From the NCBI RefSeq assembly GCF_009849585.1, contig NZ_VCRN01000005.1, forward strand, positions 124,001-188,000: DNA of 64,000 nt, given 5' to 3'. The notes under the pieces are model-generated. The model ran no database searches. It saw only the letters and a list, made by a program, of their open reading frames with translations, and was not told the origin of the DNA. The number at the start of each line of letters is the position of its first letter. Within the stretch, counting starts at the first letter, position 1. Of the stretch, positions 1 through 11,836 are shown one piece after another. The stretch is from Bacillus sp. ZZV12-4809 (GTDB lineage Bacteria; Bacillota; Bacilli; Bacillales; Cytobacillaceae). Both the position numbers and the translations under genes were made by a program.

Positions 1-45
1 TTTGCCGATCCCATCTCCTGGAAGTACTGCGATACGTTTTTTCAT
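1..45 (-). CDS. leuB: 3-isopropylmalate dehydrogenase, N-terminal fragment
   Basis: Only the first 15 codons are in the window; the gene continues beyond position 1. The visible peptide MKKRIAVLPGDGIGK is the classic start of LeuB, the NAD-dependent dehydrogenase that oxidatively decarboxylates 3-isopropylmalate in leucine synthesis. An AGGGA-type ribosome binding site sits at 50-56. It follows leuA by 87 bp on the same strand, so it is the next gene of the ilv-leu operon. The call rests on a short peptide plus context. Confidence 0.85.
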   Translation of the reverse strand, partial: MKKRIAVLPGDGIGK

Positions 46-132
46 TTTAATCCCTCCGTCTGATTATTTGTTTATGATTTTAGAATTTTAGTTTTCAGTT
101 TTTCTGCAGCGCATTCCCTGTTCAGAGGACGA

Positions 133-2689
<2,557 letters not shown>

Positions 2690-2729
2690 TTATCTCCCTC
2701 TCCGATTAAAGTTTTTATTTTTAGCGAAA

Positions 2730-3248
2730 TTAAACTATAGAATATGATTTGGACTGCTGGGATGGACGCTGTGTTCCTCTAGGGAATGCTGTTGTTCCCG
2801 TCCGGGCTAGCTCTTTGATGCCATATGGTTTAATGAGATCAATGAAAGCTTCTACTTTATCAGATTCACCTGTAATCTGAACAGTCATGCTATCCTTGCT
2901 GACATCTATAACAGAAGCTCTGAAAGGTTCAATTAAAGAGTAAATTTCATTTCTTGTATATGGGACTGCCTGAACTTTAATAAGGGCAAGCTCTCTTGCG
3001 ACAATCGACTGATCCGTGATATCAGTGACCTTTATTACATCGATTTGCTTGTTCAGTTGTTTTGTAATTTGCTCACTGGCACCGGAGTCTTCAACATGAA
3101 CCACACAAGTGATGCGCGACATCCCTTCATGTTCTGACAAGCCAACTGAAATGCTCTCAATATTAAAGTTTCTTTTGGAAAATAGATTAGTAATTCTGTT
3201 TAGAACACCTGGCCGATTCATCACAGTCAGGCATATGATTCGTTTCAT
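2730..3248 (-). CDS. ilvH: Acetolactate synthase small (regulatory) subunit
   Basis: Regulatory subunit that binds valine and activates the catalytic subunit IlvB. The 172-residue protein starts with an ACT domain ([14 protein letters not shown], 10-23) and has a second ALS-type ACT-like C-terminal domain beginning near residue 80. Its ATG overlaps the IlvB stop codon (4-bp ATGA overlap), as expected for subunits made in fixed ratio. It is called ilvN or ilvH in different Bacillus annotations. Confidence 0.96.
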   Translation of the reverse strand: MKRIICLTVMNRPGVLNRITNLFSKRNFNIESISVGLSEHEGMSRITCVVHVEDSGASEQITKQLNKQIDVIKVTDITDQSIVARELALIKVQAVPYTRNEIYSLIEPFRASVIDVSKDSMTVQITGESDKVEAFIDLIKPYGIKELARTGTTAFPRGTQRPSQQSKSYSIV

Positions 3249-4966
3249 GGTTTTACACCTGCCATTTCATGAAGTCCTTTTCCTGGTGCAATCATCGGAT
3301 ACACATTTTCATCCGAATCAACCCTGAAATCGATTAGCACCGGTTCACGGTTATGAAGCACTTCATCCAGCACCTCTTCAGCTTCACCTTCAGATTGAAC
3401 GACATATCCTTTTATCCCGTAAGCTTCTGCCAATTTTACGAAAGATGGCTGTACAGGGATTTTGCTGTGTGAGAAACGTGATTCATAAAAGATCTCCTGC
3501 CATTGCCGGACCATGCCAAGGGCCATATTATTGAATATTATGATTTTTACCGGCAGATTCAGTTCCTGGATAATAGCAAGCTCCTGTGTTGACATTTGGA
3601 ATCCTCCGTCACCGCAAATGGCGAGGACGCATGCTTCCGGGTCAGCCAGCTGCGCTCCAATGCTTGCCGGAAAACCAAATCCCATTGTCCCAAGCCCTCC
3701 TGAAGTCACCCATCTGTCAGCATTATTAAAGCGATAGTATTGGGCTGCCCACATTTGATGCTGTCCTACATCTGTTACGACGATGGCATTCCCTTCCGTT
3801 TTTGAATGAAGCATTTCCATGACCTTCTGGGGTTTCAGCAGTTCTGATTCTTTATCATAGTAATATGGATATTCCTCCTGCCACCTTTGGATGGTTTCCA
3901 TCCATTCTTTATGGGCCGGAGGTTTTCCAACCTGCAGAATCAGCTCTTCAAGTGCTTCTTTTGCATCTGCAACGATTGGAATGGACGTAGGAACATTTTT
4001 GCCGATTTCTGCTGGGTCAATATCAATATGGGCGACTGTTGCATGTGGTGCGAAATGCTGTAAATTCCCTGTTAGTCTATCATCAAACCGGGCTCCGATA
4101 TTTATCAGCAAATCACATTCCGTAAGTCCCATATTGGCCGCATAACAGCCATGCATTCCTGCCATACCGATGAATAATGGATGGTTAGCAGGAAATCCGC
4201 CGAGGCCCAGAAGAGTGTGGATAACAGGAATCTGCTGCTGCTCTGCATACTCTTTTAACTCTTTGGATGCTCTGCCATGAAGCACACCGGCACCAGCCAA
4301 AATGACGGGCTTCTTCGATCTGCTGACTGCTTCAGTTAATTTCCTTATTTGCAGGTAATTTGGTTTTAATGTTGGCTGATATCCCGGCAGATTCACTTCC
4401 TTTTCGTCCTCAGGCTGAGCTGTAATTCCTGCAGCGATATCCTTGGGAATATCGATAAGAACTGGACCCGGCCTGCCGGTGGAAGCTATATAAAAAGCTT
4501 CTTTAACGATTCTCGGGATATCTTCAATGCTGCGGACCTGATAATTGTATTTTGTAATTGGAGTGGTTATCCCCAGGATATCAGCCTCCTGAAAGGCGTC
4601 TGATCCAATGACTCCCGTTGCCACCTGGCCTGTAAAAACAATCAGCGGCAGTGAATCCATCATTGCGTCTGCAAGACCGGTAACAATATTAGTGGCTCCC
4701 GGCCCCGAAGTGGCAATCACGACACCCGGCTTTCCAGATATCCTGGCATACCCTTCAGCAGCATGAATTCCTCCCTGTTCATGACGCGGCAGCACATGAA
4801 GAATCTTTGAATGATACAGTTTGTCATAAAGCGGAAGGACCGCTCCTCCAGGATAACCAAAAATCACTTCAACATTTTCTTTCTCCAAGGCTTTTAATAA
4901 CAGATCAGCGCCGGTGACAGGATGTGTCTCCGTTTTTGTTTCTGTTAAGGCAGCTTCCTGCAGCAT
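3245..4966 (-). CDS. ilvB: Acetolactate synthase large (catalytic) subunit
   Basis: Thiamine diphosphate and FAD enzyme that forms acetolactate and acetohydroxybutyrate. The 573 residues show the three-domain layout: N-terminal Pyr domain with the catalytic glutamate region [15 protein letters not shown] (~61-75), central FAD/TPP-fold domain, and C-terminal PP domain with the ThDP/Mg motif GDGGFQMS (~448-455) ending in NN about 25 residues later. The ATG at 4964-4966 has GGGGAGG about 10 nt upstream. It is the first gene of the ilv-leu operon and lies directly behind a T-box leader. Confidence 0.98.
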   Translation of the reverse strand: MLQEAALTETKTETHPVTGADLLLKALEKENVEVIFGYPGGAVLPLYDKLYHSKILHVLPRHEQGGIHAAEGYARISGKPGVVIATSGPGATNIVTGLADAMMDSLPLIVFTGQVATGVIGSDAFQEADILGITTPITKYNYQVRSIEDIPRIVKEAFYIASTGRPGPVLIDIPKDIAAGITAQPEDEKEVNLPGYQPTLKPNYLQIRKLTEAVSRSKKPVILAGAGVLHGRASKELKEYAEQQQIPVIHTLLGLGGFPANHPLFIGMAGMHGCYAANMGLTECDLLINIGARFDDRLTGNLQHFAPHATVAHIDIDPAEIGKNVPTSIPIVADAKEALEELILQVGKPPAHKEWMETIQRWQEEYPYYYDKESELLKPQKVMEMLHSKTEGNAIVVTDVGQHQMWAAQYYRFNNADRWVTSGGLGTMGFGFPASIGAQLADPEACVLAICGDGGFQMSTQELAIIQELNLPVKIIIFNNMALGMVRQWQEIFYESRFSHSKIPVQPSFVKLAEAYGIKGYVVQSEGEAEEVLDEVLHNREPVLIDFRVDSDENVYPMIAPGKGLHEMAGVKP

Positions 4967-5002
4967 TTGTTGATAACCTCCCCTTGTTTTAAAACTCCAA
5001 TA

Positions 5003-5065
5003 TAAAAAGCCCTTCCACCCCTAAAGAAACCCAACGATTGTAGGTATAAGGGATGAAAAGGCTTT
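5003..5065 (-). terminator. Attenuator terminator of the ilv T-box
   Basis: On the minus strand AAAGCC-TTTTCATCCC pairs with GGGGTGGAAGGGCTTT, followed by TTTT. It lies between the T-box sequence and the ilvB ribosome binding site, so it is the conditional terminator of the leader. Confidence 0.85.
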
Positions 5066-5330
5066 GATCACCTGTTCCACGGTACCACCCTGATTCACGC
5101 TTATGATGCGTGCACTCATGAACAGCAATATGCTGTTCGTTTTGATAACGGGTGAAGAACACCCGGCAGCCCCTAGTCGGTCATCTTTCAGGACTGCGCT
5201 CAGAGGTGAGTTCATTTTATGAAGGCATTACCGGGTTTCAGCAGATCCGGCTCTCTGTGAATGCCTGTCATAAAACTACTTATCCTCTTCTACGCTTTTC
5301 CTATTCTGTGATTCAACTTCAACACAACAA
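5003..5330 (-). promoter_or_regulatory. T-box leader, leucine specifier (ilv-leu operon)
   Basis: Reading on the minus strand, the leader has an AGTA specifier-loop motif near 5277-5280, a GAACTCACC loop in which the specifier codon CTC (Leu) is at 5208-5210, the conserved T-box AGGGTGGTACCGTGG at about 5078-5092, and a terminator hairpin ending in a U run (5003-5065). Uncharged tRNA-Leu should stabilise the antiterminator and allow transcription into ilvB. The T-box core ends in GTGG rather than the usual GCGG. Confidence 0.93.
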
Positions 5331-5444
5331 CGCTTTAAACCATTGAATTTTACAGTTAAAAAAACTCGAAATTTCATAGCTAGATAGATTTCACTAAGAT
5401 GAAGTTTGTTTAATTGATGATGTGAATTTCTTATATTGAGGACT

Positions 5445-5473
5445 ATCTTACGCCCATTTTCACCTGCCGTCAA
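5445..5473 (-). promoter_or_regulatory. Sigma-A promoter of the ilv-leu operon
   Basis: Minus strand: -35 TTGACG (5468-5473), 17-bp spacer, -10 TAAGAT (5445-5450). It lies about 110 bp upstream of the T-box stem-loops and fits as the operon promoter. Confidence 0.75.
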
Positions 5474-5486
5474 CACCCTTTTAACG

Positions 5487-5501
5487 AATTGTTAGATAAT
5501 T
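5487..5501 (-). promoter_or_regulatory. Candidate CodY box upstream of the ilv promoter
   Basis: AATTGTTAGATAATT matches the CodY consensus AATTTTCWGAAAATT at 12 of 15 positions and sits 14 bp upstream of the -35. CodY represses ilv-leu in B. subtilis when GTP and branched-chain amino acids are plentiful. Match quality is moderate in AT-rich DNA. Confidence 0.45.
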
Positions 5502-5663
5502 TTGATTAATCTGTTTTTGTGTATACGCTTACATTGTTGATATATTCACATTCCTTGGGACAAAAAATTTTTATATTTTTAATAAGGGAGATAACAGATT
5601 TGATGAGGATTATAGAGGCTATTAAAAACACACTAAGAGGTTCCCGACGTACAAACTTGATAA

Positions 5664-5692
5664 AAACAAAAAAACCCACCAAAAAGGTGAGT
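5664..5692 (-). terminator. Terminator after tRNA-Arg
   Basis: Minus strand CTCACC-TTTTT-GGTGGG followed by TTTTTTTG, located 41 bp downstream of the tRNA 3' end. The rest of 5502-5663 shows no gene; short plus-strand reading frames there have no convincing ribosome binding site. Confidence 0.75.
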
Positions 5693-5732
5693 AAAAGTTC
5701 GGTAAGATATGTAGTGTTTCCAGATGTGTAAA

Positions 5733-5809
<77 letters not shown>

Positions 5810-5860
5810 ATTTTGAAATTATTTACTTGATTGAGATTTAATAACTCAACGACAAGATTT

Positions 5861-5889
5861 ATTATATTAAACAAATGATAAGAAGTCAA
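5861..5889 (-). promoter_or_regulatory. Promoter of the tRNA-Arg gene
   Basis: Minus strand: -35 TTGACT (5884-5889), 17-bp spacer, -10 TATAAT (5861-5866), about 45 bp before the mature tRNA. Confidence 0.8.
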
Positions 5890-5916
5890 CACTTTGTAAA
5901 TATTTTTTTATTTAAT

Positions 5917-5937
5917 GAGGGAAGACAGGCTTCCCTC
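5917..5937. terminator. Hairpin downstream of ysnB
   Basis: Perfect 8-bp stem GAGGGAAG/CTTCCCTC with a 5-nt loop, 28 bp after the ysnB stop. It lacks a good U tract on the minus strand, so it may be only a weak terminator or a 3' stabiliser. Confidence 0.45.
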
Positions 5938-5964
5938 AGTTATTATATTCAAATTAATAGCTTT

Positions 5965-6471
5965 TTACCAGTGAAAATTACTTGTCAGATCAGGAATCTT
6001 CCCATCTGAAACGTCATACACATCCAGTGTAACATCTTTTCCCCGCTTTTCCAGTATCACATATGTTTTTTCGTGTCTGCCTCTGGGAAGCCTTATGCTT
6101 CCAGGATTGATAAATAATATCCCGTCAGCCATTTCAGCTCCAAGACTATGTGAATGGCCAAAACATACGATATCTGCATTTGTTTCACGTGCCTTGTATG
6201 ACAGGTTCATCAAAGTCGATTTAACGAAATATTTATGACCGTGTGTGACGAAAAAGCGGAACCCTCCGGCCTCTTCTAATCTATCCTCAGGAAATGCTTC
6301 GTCAAAATCACAATTCCCTCTTACAGCAGCGTATCCTTTTAATGATTCATGATCAGACGAAAGCTCCGAATCCCCGCAGTGAATCATTATATCCATATCA
6401 GGATGTTTTTCGCGTATTTGGCTGAGTTCGGTGGTTAACCCATGACTATCACTGACAATCAAAACCTTCAT
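5965..6471 (-). CDS. ysnB: YfcE/MJ0936-family metallophosphoesterase (YsnB)
   Basis: A 168-residue calcineurin-like phosphodiesterase. The metal-binding motifs are in order: SDSHG (7-11), HCGDSE (~32-37), GNCD (~52-55), THGH (~75-78) and GHSHS (~104-108). Family members hydrolyse phosphodiesters with Mn2+; the natural substrate is not known. It overlaps the rdgB stop by 4 bp (ATGA), so it is translationally coupled to rdgB as the last gene of the rph-rdgB-ysnB cluster, the same order as B. subtilis. Confidence 0.9.
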   Translation of the reverse strand: MKVLIVSDSHGLTTELSQIREKHPDMDIMIHCGDSELSSDHESLKGYAAVRGNCDFDEAFPEDRLEEAGGFRFFVTHGHKYFVKSTLMNLSYKARETNADIVCFGHSHSLGAEMADGILFINPGSIRLPRGRHEKTYVILEKRGKDVTLDVYDVSDGKIPDLTSNFHW

Positions 6472-7079
6472 GAGTTTTCAGCTCCGGCCACGAAAGAAGG
6501 GAGCAGCTCCTCCAGCTTTTGGAGAGCATTCGCTCTATGGCTGATCTGGCTTTTCTCCTCGGGCATTAATTCAGCCATTGCTTTGTTTTTTTCTTCAGCA
6601 AAGAAAATAGGGTCATAGCCAAATCCATAAGTTCCTCTTTTTTCTCTTAAGATATGGCCTTCACAAGTTCCTGCAACTGTTTCAGTCGGTTTTCCGGGAG
6701 CAGCGATTGCAAGAGCACAGTAGAACCGCGCCTGCCGTTGATGATCCGGAATGCTTTCTAGCTCATCGAGAACTTTGTCCATATTTTTCTGATCATTTTT
6801 TTCCTCGCCAGCATAGCGAGCGGAATAGATGCCCGGCTTCCCTCCAAGCGCATCAATGATTAATCCTGAATCATCGGCAATAACCATTCTTTCAAAAGCT
6901 CTGGAAACAGCTTCCGCTTTAAGTATAGCATTCTCTTCAAACGTGCTGCCTGTCTCATCAACATCCTTAAAATCCGGAAAATCCAGCAGCGTTTTTACTT
7001 CATATCCAAGAGGCTTGAACATCCGTTCAAATTCTCTCGCTTTGCCTGCGTTTTTAGTAGCGATTATGACTTCCCGCAT
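6468..7079 (-). CDS. rdgB: dITP/XTP pyrophosphatase (RdgB/HAM1 family)
   Basis: Hydrolyses non-canonical purine nucleoside triphosphates (XTP, dITP) to monophosphates and so cleans the nucleotide pool. The 203-residue protein carries [10 protein letters not shown] (8-17), the catalytic DDSGL (~67-71) and FGYDPIFF (~152-159). I place the start at ATG 7077-7079, not at upstream in-frame codons, because GGGGAGGG stands 7 nt before it and the family begins exactly here. It starts 1 bp after the rph stop. The B. subtilis name is ysnA. Confidence 0.95.
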   Translation of the reverse strand: MREVIIATKNAGKAREFERMFKPLGYEVKTLLDFPDFKDVDETGSTFEENAILKAEAVSRAFERMVIADDSGLIIDALGGKPGIYSARYAGEEKNDQKNMDKVLDELESIPDHQRQARFYCALAIAAPGKPTETVAGTCEGHILREKRGTYGFGYDPIFFAEEKNKAMAELMPEEKSQISHRANALQKLEELLPSFVAGAENS

Positions 7080-7080
7080 G

Positions 7081-7851
7081 CTATGCCCTCCCCGTAAGCT
7101 TTTCTCTTTTGCTTTGAATGCTTTCCGAGATACTCTCTCCAAGTGCTGACTTCTGATGTCTGATAAGCTCTGATATCCCTTCCTGGGCAGCACCAAGCAT
7201 TACCTGCAGCTGTGCATATGAAAAAGTAGCTTCTTCTCCAGTTCCCTGAAGCTCTACAAACTCACCGCTGCCAGTCATGACGACATTCATATCCACTTCA
7301 GCAGAAGAGTCTTCAATATAATTCAAGTCCACTACAGCCTGCTTGTCAGCAAGAATTCCCACACTTGTAGCCGCAAGGAAATCATTGATTGGATAGCTTG
7401 AAAGCTTTTTGCTGCTGTTCAGCTTATCCATCGCCTGTGCCATTGCAATAAAGGCTCCTGTAATGGAAGCTGTCCTTGTTCCCCCATCAGCCTGTATTAC
7501 GTCGCAATCAAGCCATACTGTTCTTTCGCCAAGCGCATCAAGATCCACTACTGCGCGGAGTGCACGGCCGATCAGGCGCTGAATTTCCATCGTTCGTCCT
7601 GTGATTTTTCCTTTTGCTGATTCCCTTATATTTCTCTGTTCTGTAGCCCTCGGAAGCATGGAATATTCTGCTGTTATCCAGCCTTTCCCCTGTCCCCTCA
7701 TAAAAGGAGGGACTCTTTCGTCAATGCTTGCTGTACAAATCACCTTTGTATCTCCTACTGTAATGAGCACAGAGCCCTCAGGATGCTTTAAATAATCAGT
7801 TTCAATATGTATTGGCCTAAGCTGCTTTGGTTCACGTCCATCTGCGCGCAT
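7081..7851 (-). CDS. rph: Ribonuclease PH
   Basis: Phosphorolytic 3'-5' exoribonuclease that trims tRNA 3' ends. The 256 residues have the RNase PH domain with phosphate-binding [12 protein letters not shown] (~125-136) and RxD-type substrate residues near the N-terminus ([12 protein letters not shown]). The ATG follows GGGGGAA. It overlaps nothing and leads directly into rdgB. A CTGGGCA-TT-TGCCCAG palindrome lies 34 bp upstream of its start (7885-7900). Confidence 0.97.
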   Translation of the reverse strand: MRADGREPKQLRPIHIETDYLKHPEGSVLITVGDTKVICTASIDERVPPFMRGQGKGWITAEYSMLPRATEQRNIRESAKGKITGRTMEIQRLIGRALRAVVDLDALGERTVWLDCDVIQADGGTRTASITGAFIAMAQAMDKLNSSKKLSSYPINDFLAATSVGILADKQAVVDLNYIEDSSAEVDMNVVMTGSGEFVELQGTGEEATFSYAQLQVMLGAAQEGISELIRHQKSALGESISESIQSKREKLTGRA

Positions 7852-7884
7852 AAGCTGATTCCCCCTTTTTAGCTTATATTGAAC

Positions 7885-7900
7885 CTGGGCATTTGCCCAG
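7885..7900. repeat. 16-bp palindrome upstream of rph
   Basis: CTGGGCA-TT-TGCCCAG, in the leader between gerM and rph. A related GGGCAAATGCCC core recurs at about 17021-17032 in the sdhC-sdhA gap. Its role is unknown; it could be an RNA hairpin or an operator. Confidence 0.4.
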
Positions 7901-7919
7901 TTATGCCTATCTTACCAAC

Positions 7920-7953
7920 AAAGAAGAGGCGGCATTAAATGCCAACCTCTTAT
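7920..7953 (-). terminator. Hairpin after gerM
   Basis: Minus strand AAGAGGTTGGCAT-TTA-ATGCCGCCTCTT followed by a short CTTTG. It lies 36 bp after the gerM stop and would partly separate gerM from rph. Confidence 0.55.
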
Positions 7954-7988
7954 TCCTGCTACTATATAGTATAACAAAATCTGCTATA

Positions 7989-9056
7989 TTAAAAACTTCC
8001 TGTATTCACATTTTCAGGGCGTGTTACAGGCTCAGATAATTTTTCGCCATCTTCACTAACAATCTCTGCTTTTCCATCAACTGTAACTGCTACGCTTTTG
8101 ATGTCCTTTTGTTCAGTAAGTGAAAGAACAAGTGCGTTCAGCAAGTGCTTGGAAATCATTTTCTCTTCTAAGCTGCTGAAAACATTTTCATTGAAGTTTA
8201 AAGTAACTTTTCCATCTTCAACTTTTGGAGCTTCAAGCAGCTCTACATCCGGAAGAAAATCTGTCACCAGATTGGATGCATAATTCGGCCCTTTTATCAA
8301 TTCGGAAACCACCGCTTCAACCTTGTTGTCCGAATTATTGCTGATACGCTTCGTAACAGGCACATAATAATAGTTTTCTTCATCCCCGCCAAGATAATAA
8401 ACGGTAACCGGTTTTGTATTCGTGATATCCACTACTTCCTTTGTATCCAGGTTAATTCCATTGGCTCTTGTTAACGCCGAGCTGACAGGCGTTCCATCCA
8501 CAGGCATCTCTTTTAATTCATGTCCATTTAATGTCAGCTTAACTTTATCAATGGAATCAAATTGTGTAAGTGTCCAGGTAACTGATTGGAGAATCCTCTT
8601 TTCATCTTCAGCTGCATATTCTTTAAATTCTTTTGAAAAGTCTACGGTTGCCACTTTATCTTTAATATTTACAGAGACTTTTGTATCAGCCGGAAGGACT
8701 GCACGGAAATCATTAGGAAGAAACTCAGTAACAGGTCCGTTTTCCACCAGATACTCTAACGCCTGTGTAGCCACTGAGTTCGTTTTCGGAAGATCGATTG
8801 TCTGGGGAACAACATACCCATTTTTATCTATCAAGTAAAGCTCTGTTTTAAGGTTTGCCGTTACGCCCTCTTCTTTTTCAGCTGTTTCTTTCCCGGTTGT
8901 TTCTTCAGTAACACTTTCGCCTTCATCGGTATAAGATACTGCTTTTGGCGGATCGACCTTTTCTTTCCCCTGGCTTCCGAACAATCCGCAGCCTGATAAT
9001 AATACAGATGATACCAGCACAGCTGACACTATAGACGTTTTTTTATTTATAGACAT
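7989..9056 (-). CDS. gerM: GerM spore germination/sporulation lipoprotein
   Basis: A 355-residue exported lipoprotein: a positively charged N-terminus, hydrophobic segment and lipobox LSGC at 20-23. Two tandem GerMN domains follow (about residues 75-200 and 220-335), the fold shared with ring-forming sporulation proteins. In B. subtilis GerM is made in the mother cell and, with SsdC, helps the SpoIIIA-Q channel assemble. A linker rich in Glu/Thr (~30-70) separates the lipid anchor from the domains. Confidence 0.93.
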   Translation of the reverse strand: MSINKKTSIVSAVLVSSVLLSGCGLFGSQGKEKVDPPKAVSYTDEGESVTEETTGKETAEKEEGVTANLKTELYLIDKNGYVVPQTIDLPKTNSVATQALEYLVENGPVTEFLPNDFRAVLPADTKVSVNIKDKVATVDFSKEFKEYAAEDEKRILQSVTWTLTQFDSIDKVKLTLNGHELKEMPVDGTPVSSALTRANGINLDTKEVVDITNTKPVTVYYLGGDEENYYYVPVTKRISNNSDNKVEAVVSELIKGPNYASNLVTDFLPDVELLEAPKVEDGKVTLNFNENVFSSLEEKMISKHLLNALVLSLTEQKDIKSVAVTVDGKAEIVSEDGEKLSEPVTRPENVNTGSF

Positions 9057-9211
9057 ACATAATCCCCCCTGAGACAGTTTGTACTACATGTATACGAGCC
9101 TATCTGTAATTTAGACCGTCTTTTGGGATAAAAGTGTGAATAGATTTTTGACAAATTTGGACAAACCGAGAAAATCCTGCAATACAGCCATTTAAAAAGA
9201 CTCATTTTTCA

Positions 9212-9322
9212 AGGCTCATTTCTAAAGAATTGTTGTTTTGGTTTATGAATTCTGTCCGTTAATTGCAGCGAAAGGCACAAAGCGAGGATCAGCTCAGCAG
9301 CTCAAACCAAGTTATGAAACAT
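9212..9322. repeat. Dispersed palindromic repeat, copy A
   Basis: Starts AGGCTCATTTCTAAAG, contains TTGTTGTTTT and GTCCGTTAATTGCAGCG, and ends with a CAGCTCAAAC...GTTATGAAAC right arm. It shares both arms with copies at 11604, 42912, 49019 and 51805. The arms are inverted repeats of each other, so the element can fold as one hairpin. It fills the 299-bp gerM-recQ gap on the recQ side; the rest of 9057-9211 shows no gene. Confidence 0.65.
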
Positions 9323-9324
9323 AT

Positions 9325-9352
9325 AAAAAAGAAGCCCCAAAAAGGAGCTTCA
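9325..9352 (-). terminator. Terminator of recQ
   Basis: Minus strand GAAGCTCC-TTTTT-GGGGCTTC followed by TTTTTT, beginning 4 bp after the recQ stop codon. Confidence 0.85.
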
Positions 9353-9355
9353 TGG

Positions 9356-11542
9356 TCAATTTTGTTTCTGTAGTTCGTCTTTTACGAGGACTGCTTTGAT
9401 TTTAAAATAATCTATTTCATCCGGAAGTTCTTCTTTAATTGGCTTAAGCTTGTCTTTTCCAGCTTTCTCAGCTGCCTGCAAAACAAGCTTTTCTTCCGTT
9501 TCGTTAAAAATATCAGACCAGTCAATTGCGTTGCCTTCTTTGACCGACCGGAAGATATGCTCCTGAATCGTTATGGGTGAAAAGTTTCGTTTTTTGGCTA
9601 TTTCTCTTATGGACATCCCATCCATATAATATTCATAGGAAATCTGGTAGCTTGGACGGTCATCCTGTGATTCCTCTGTCATTGATGGCGGCTCTGCTGA
9701 AGGCATGGGAGAAATATCATGTTCTTCGGCAAATTCTTTGATTGCCTGAATAAAATACTCCCCATACTTATCAAACTTCATTTGTCCTACACCTTTTATA
9801 TTCAACATCATATCTTTAGTCACAGGAAAATAACGGCACATTTCTTTTAATGCGGTATCAGCAAACACAACAAAAGGAGGCACATTTTCTTTATCTGCAA
9901 TCTCTTTCCTGAGCCTTCTCAGCATCTCAAAAAGTTCAATGTTTTCATCTGCTTCCTGAACCAGTACAGGCTTACTAATTTTCATGGACAGTTTTTTCTG
10001 TCCTTTTAAGACAGGTATGGCATTTTCTGAAAGCCTTACTGTCGGATATTTCCCATCTGTTAATACAAGATAACCCTCAGCAAGCAAATAATTGATCATA
10101 TCAGCAATCTCTTTTTCTTTGCGGTTTTTCATCAGCCCAAATGTTGATAGTTTATTAAAATTAAGTTCACGGATTCTTTTATTGCCAGAGCCTTTCAAAA
10201 CCTGGGCTGTCATTGAAACACCAAATCTTTCTCCCATCCGTTTTATGCACGAAAAAATCATTAAAGCTTCCTGAGTAATATCAATGCTTGTCCGTTCATC
10301 CATGCAGCTGCTGCATTTGCCGCAGCGGATAGCTTCAGCATTCTCATCAAAGTAATCAATGATATAGGATTGAAGACATTTTTCAGTATAGCAGTAATTA
10401 ATCATATCCTTTAACTTACTATATTCCTGCTCCATCTTACGTGGGTCAAGACTGCTTTCCTCTATCAAAAATTTCTGCAGCTGGATATCCTGAGGGGCAA
10501 ACAGCAAATAACATATGCTATCCTCTCCATCTCTTCCCGCCCTTCCCGCTTCCTGATAATAAGCTTCAATATTCCGCGGAAGATTATAGTGGATAACATA
10601 TCTGACATTGGATTTATCAATCCCCATTCCAAAAGCATTTGTTGCGACCATAATATTTGATTCATCGAAGACAAAGGCATCCTGTGCTTTTTTTCGTTCT
10701 TCTTCCTTTAAGCCTGCATGATATTTGGCAACTGAGCAGTTCCTGCCTTTTAAAAACTGGTACAGCTGGTCTGTCTCTCTACGGCTTGAAGTATAAATAA
10801 TTCCAGCTTCGTTTTTATGTTTATTTAGGGTCTGCAGTATGAAATCTCTTTTGTTAACACCTTTCAGCACTTGAAAGGATAGGTTATCCCTTGCAAAACC
10901 AGTAACAAACGTATTGTCCTCGCTAATGTTCAGTAGCCTGCGAATATCTTCTGCGACATTCTGTGTTGCTGTTGCGGTCAAAGCAGCGATCACAGGTTCC
11001 TGATTCAAATTGCCCAGCTCTGAAACAACGGAACGATAACTTGGCCGGAAGTCATGCCCCCATTGCGAAATGCAATGTGCTTCATCAAATATAATGGCAT
11101 TTATTGAAATATTGTTTAACAACTCCAAAAAGGCCATGGACCCGAACCGTTCCGGAGCCACATACACGAGCTTATATTTTCCATTGCGTATTCCAGCTGA
11201 AATGTGCTGATATTCTTCAGACGACAATGTACTGTTAATATAAGCAGCCGGAATGCCTGCAGTTCTGAGGGCATCTACTTGATCCTTCATCAGGGAAATT
11301 AAGGGAGAAATCACAATGGCCGTTCCGGGGAGTACAAGAGCGGGGATTTGAAAGCAGATTGACTTTCCGCCTCCAGTTGGGAGAATGCCAAGAGTATTGG
11401 TCTGTGAGAGGATATTCTGAATAATCTCCTGTTGGCCGGGACGGAAAGAAGTATATCCAAAATATTTTTTTAAATAGTTTTCGGCTTGTGCCAGCAAATT
11501 GATCACCAACTCAATTAAGTATAGTTTGCCTTTCAGTACCAT
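9356..11542 (-). CDS. recQ: RecQ-family ATP-dependent DNA helicase
   Basis: 3'-5' DNA helicase of recombination and fork repair. The 728 residues hold a DEAH helicase core with PTGGGKS (~55-61), DEAHCISQWGHDFR (~152-165) and GRAGRDG (~334-340). Next come a RecQ zinc domain with C-x2-C-x2-C (CGKCSSC, ~406-412), winged helix, an HRDC domain (~520-600) and a C-terminal HTH_40 region (~630-690). The start is uncertain: ATG at 11540-11542 lacks a good ribosome binding site, while TTG 15 codons later (11495-11497) has GGTGA upstream and fits family starts. It interrupts gerM-racE, neighbours in B. subtilis, and is bracketed by repeat copies A and B. Confidence 0.93.
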   Translation of the reverse strand: MVLKGKLYLIELVINLLAQAENYLKKYFGYTSFRPGQQEIIQNILSQTNTLGILPTGGGKSICFQIPALVLPGTAIVISPLISLMKDQVDALRTAGIPAAYINSTLSSEEYQHISAGIRNGKYKLVYVAPERFGSMAFLELLNNISINAIIFDEAHCISQWGHDFRPSYRSVVSELGNLNQEPVIAALTATATQNVAEDIRRLLNISEDNTFVTGFARDNLSFQVLKGVNKRDFILQTLNKHKNEAGIIYTSSRRETDQLYQFLKGRNCSVAKYHAGLKEEERKKAQDAFVFDESNIMVATNAFGMGIDKSNVRYVIHYNLPRNIEAYYQEAGRAGRDGEDSICYLLFAPQDIQLQKFLIEESSLDPRKMEQEYSKLKDMINYCYTEKCLQSYIIDYFDENAEAIRCGKCSSCMDERTSIDITQEALMIFSCIKRMGERFGVSMTAQVLKGSGNKRIRELNFNKLSTFGLMKNRKEKEIADMINYLLAEGYLVLTDGKYPTVRLSENAIPVLKGQKKLSMKISKPVLVQEADENIELFEMLRRLRKEIADKENVPPFVVFADTALKEMCRYFPVTKDMMLNIKGVGQMKFDKYGEYFIQAIKEFAEEHDISPMPSAEPPSMTEESQDDRPSYQISYEYYMDGMSIREIAKKRNFSPITIQEHIFRSVKEGNAIDWSDIFNETEEKLVLQAAEKAGKDKLKPIKEELPDEIDYFKIKAVLVKDELQKQN

Positions 11543-11603
11543 GATACCAAAGCTTTTTTTAAAAGTAATCTAAAAGAAGGGTACAAATTTCACTTATATC
11601 TAA

Positions 11604-11832
11604 AGACTCTTTTTGTAGAGATTGTTGTTTTTCGATATCGATGTTGTCCGTTGATTGCAGCGTAGGGAGGCTCAAGCGTTCCGCGGGGCAAGCGTTGAGT
11701 CACCTCGACGCTGCGCGTCTGAGGGGTCTCACATGTCCCGCTACTCCCGCTGTAGTCTCGCACCTTCCGCTACAATCAACTCAGTAAATTAAACTGGCTT
11801 ATGAAAAAGCAATAAACTTTACCAAACAGCCT
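11604..11832. repeat. Dispersed palindromic repeat, copy B (long form)
   Basis: A 229-bp quasi-palindrome. Left arm: AGACTCTTTTTGTAGAG, TTGTTGTTTTT, GTCCGTTGATTGCAGCG. Right arm: CTACAATCAACTCAGTAAAT, then GAAAAAGCAATAAACTTTAC and AACAGCCT. Nested inside is a GC-rich core with CTCAAGCG/CTTGAG-type and TCGACGCTGCGCGTCTGA palindromes. It fills most of the 337-bp recQ-racE gap, so a recQ promoter must lie inside it or in 11543-11603. Confidence 0.75.
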
Positions 11833-11836
11833 ATCT

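Noticed and set aside
5519..5731. Plus-strand 70-codon frame between the ilv promoter and tRNA-Arg
   Set aside because: No credible ribosome binding site, and the frame runs through the tRNA terminator. The composition is that of AT-rich spacer.
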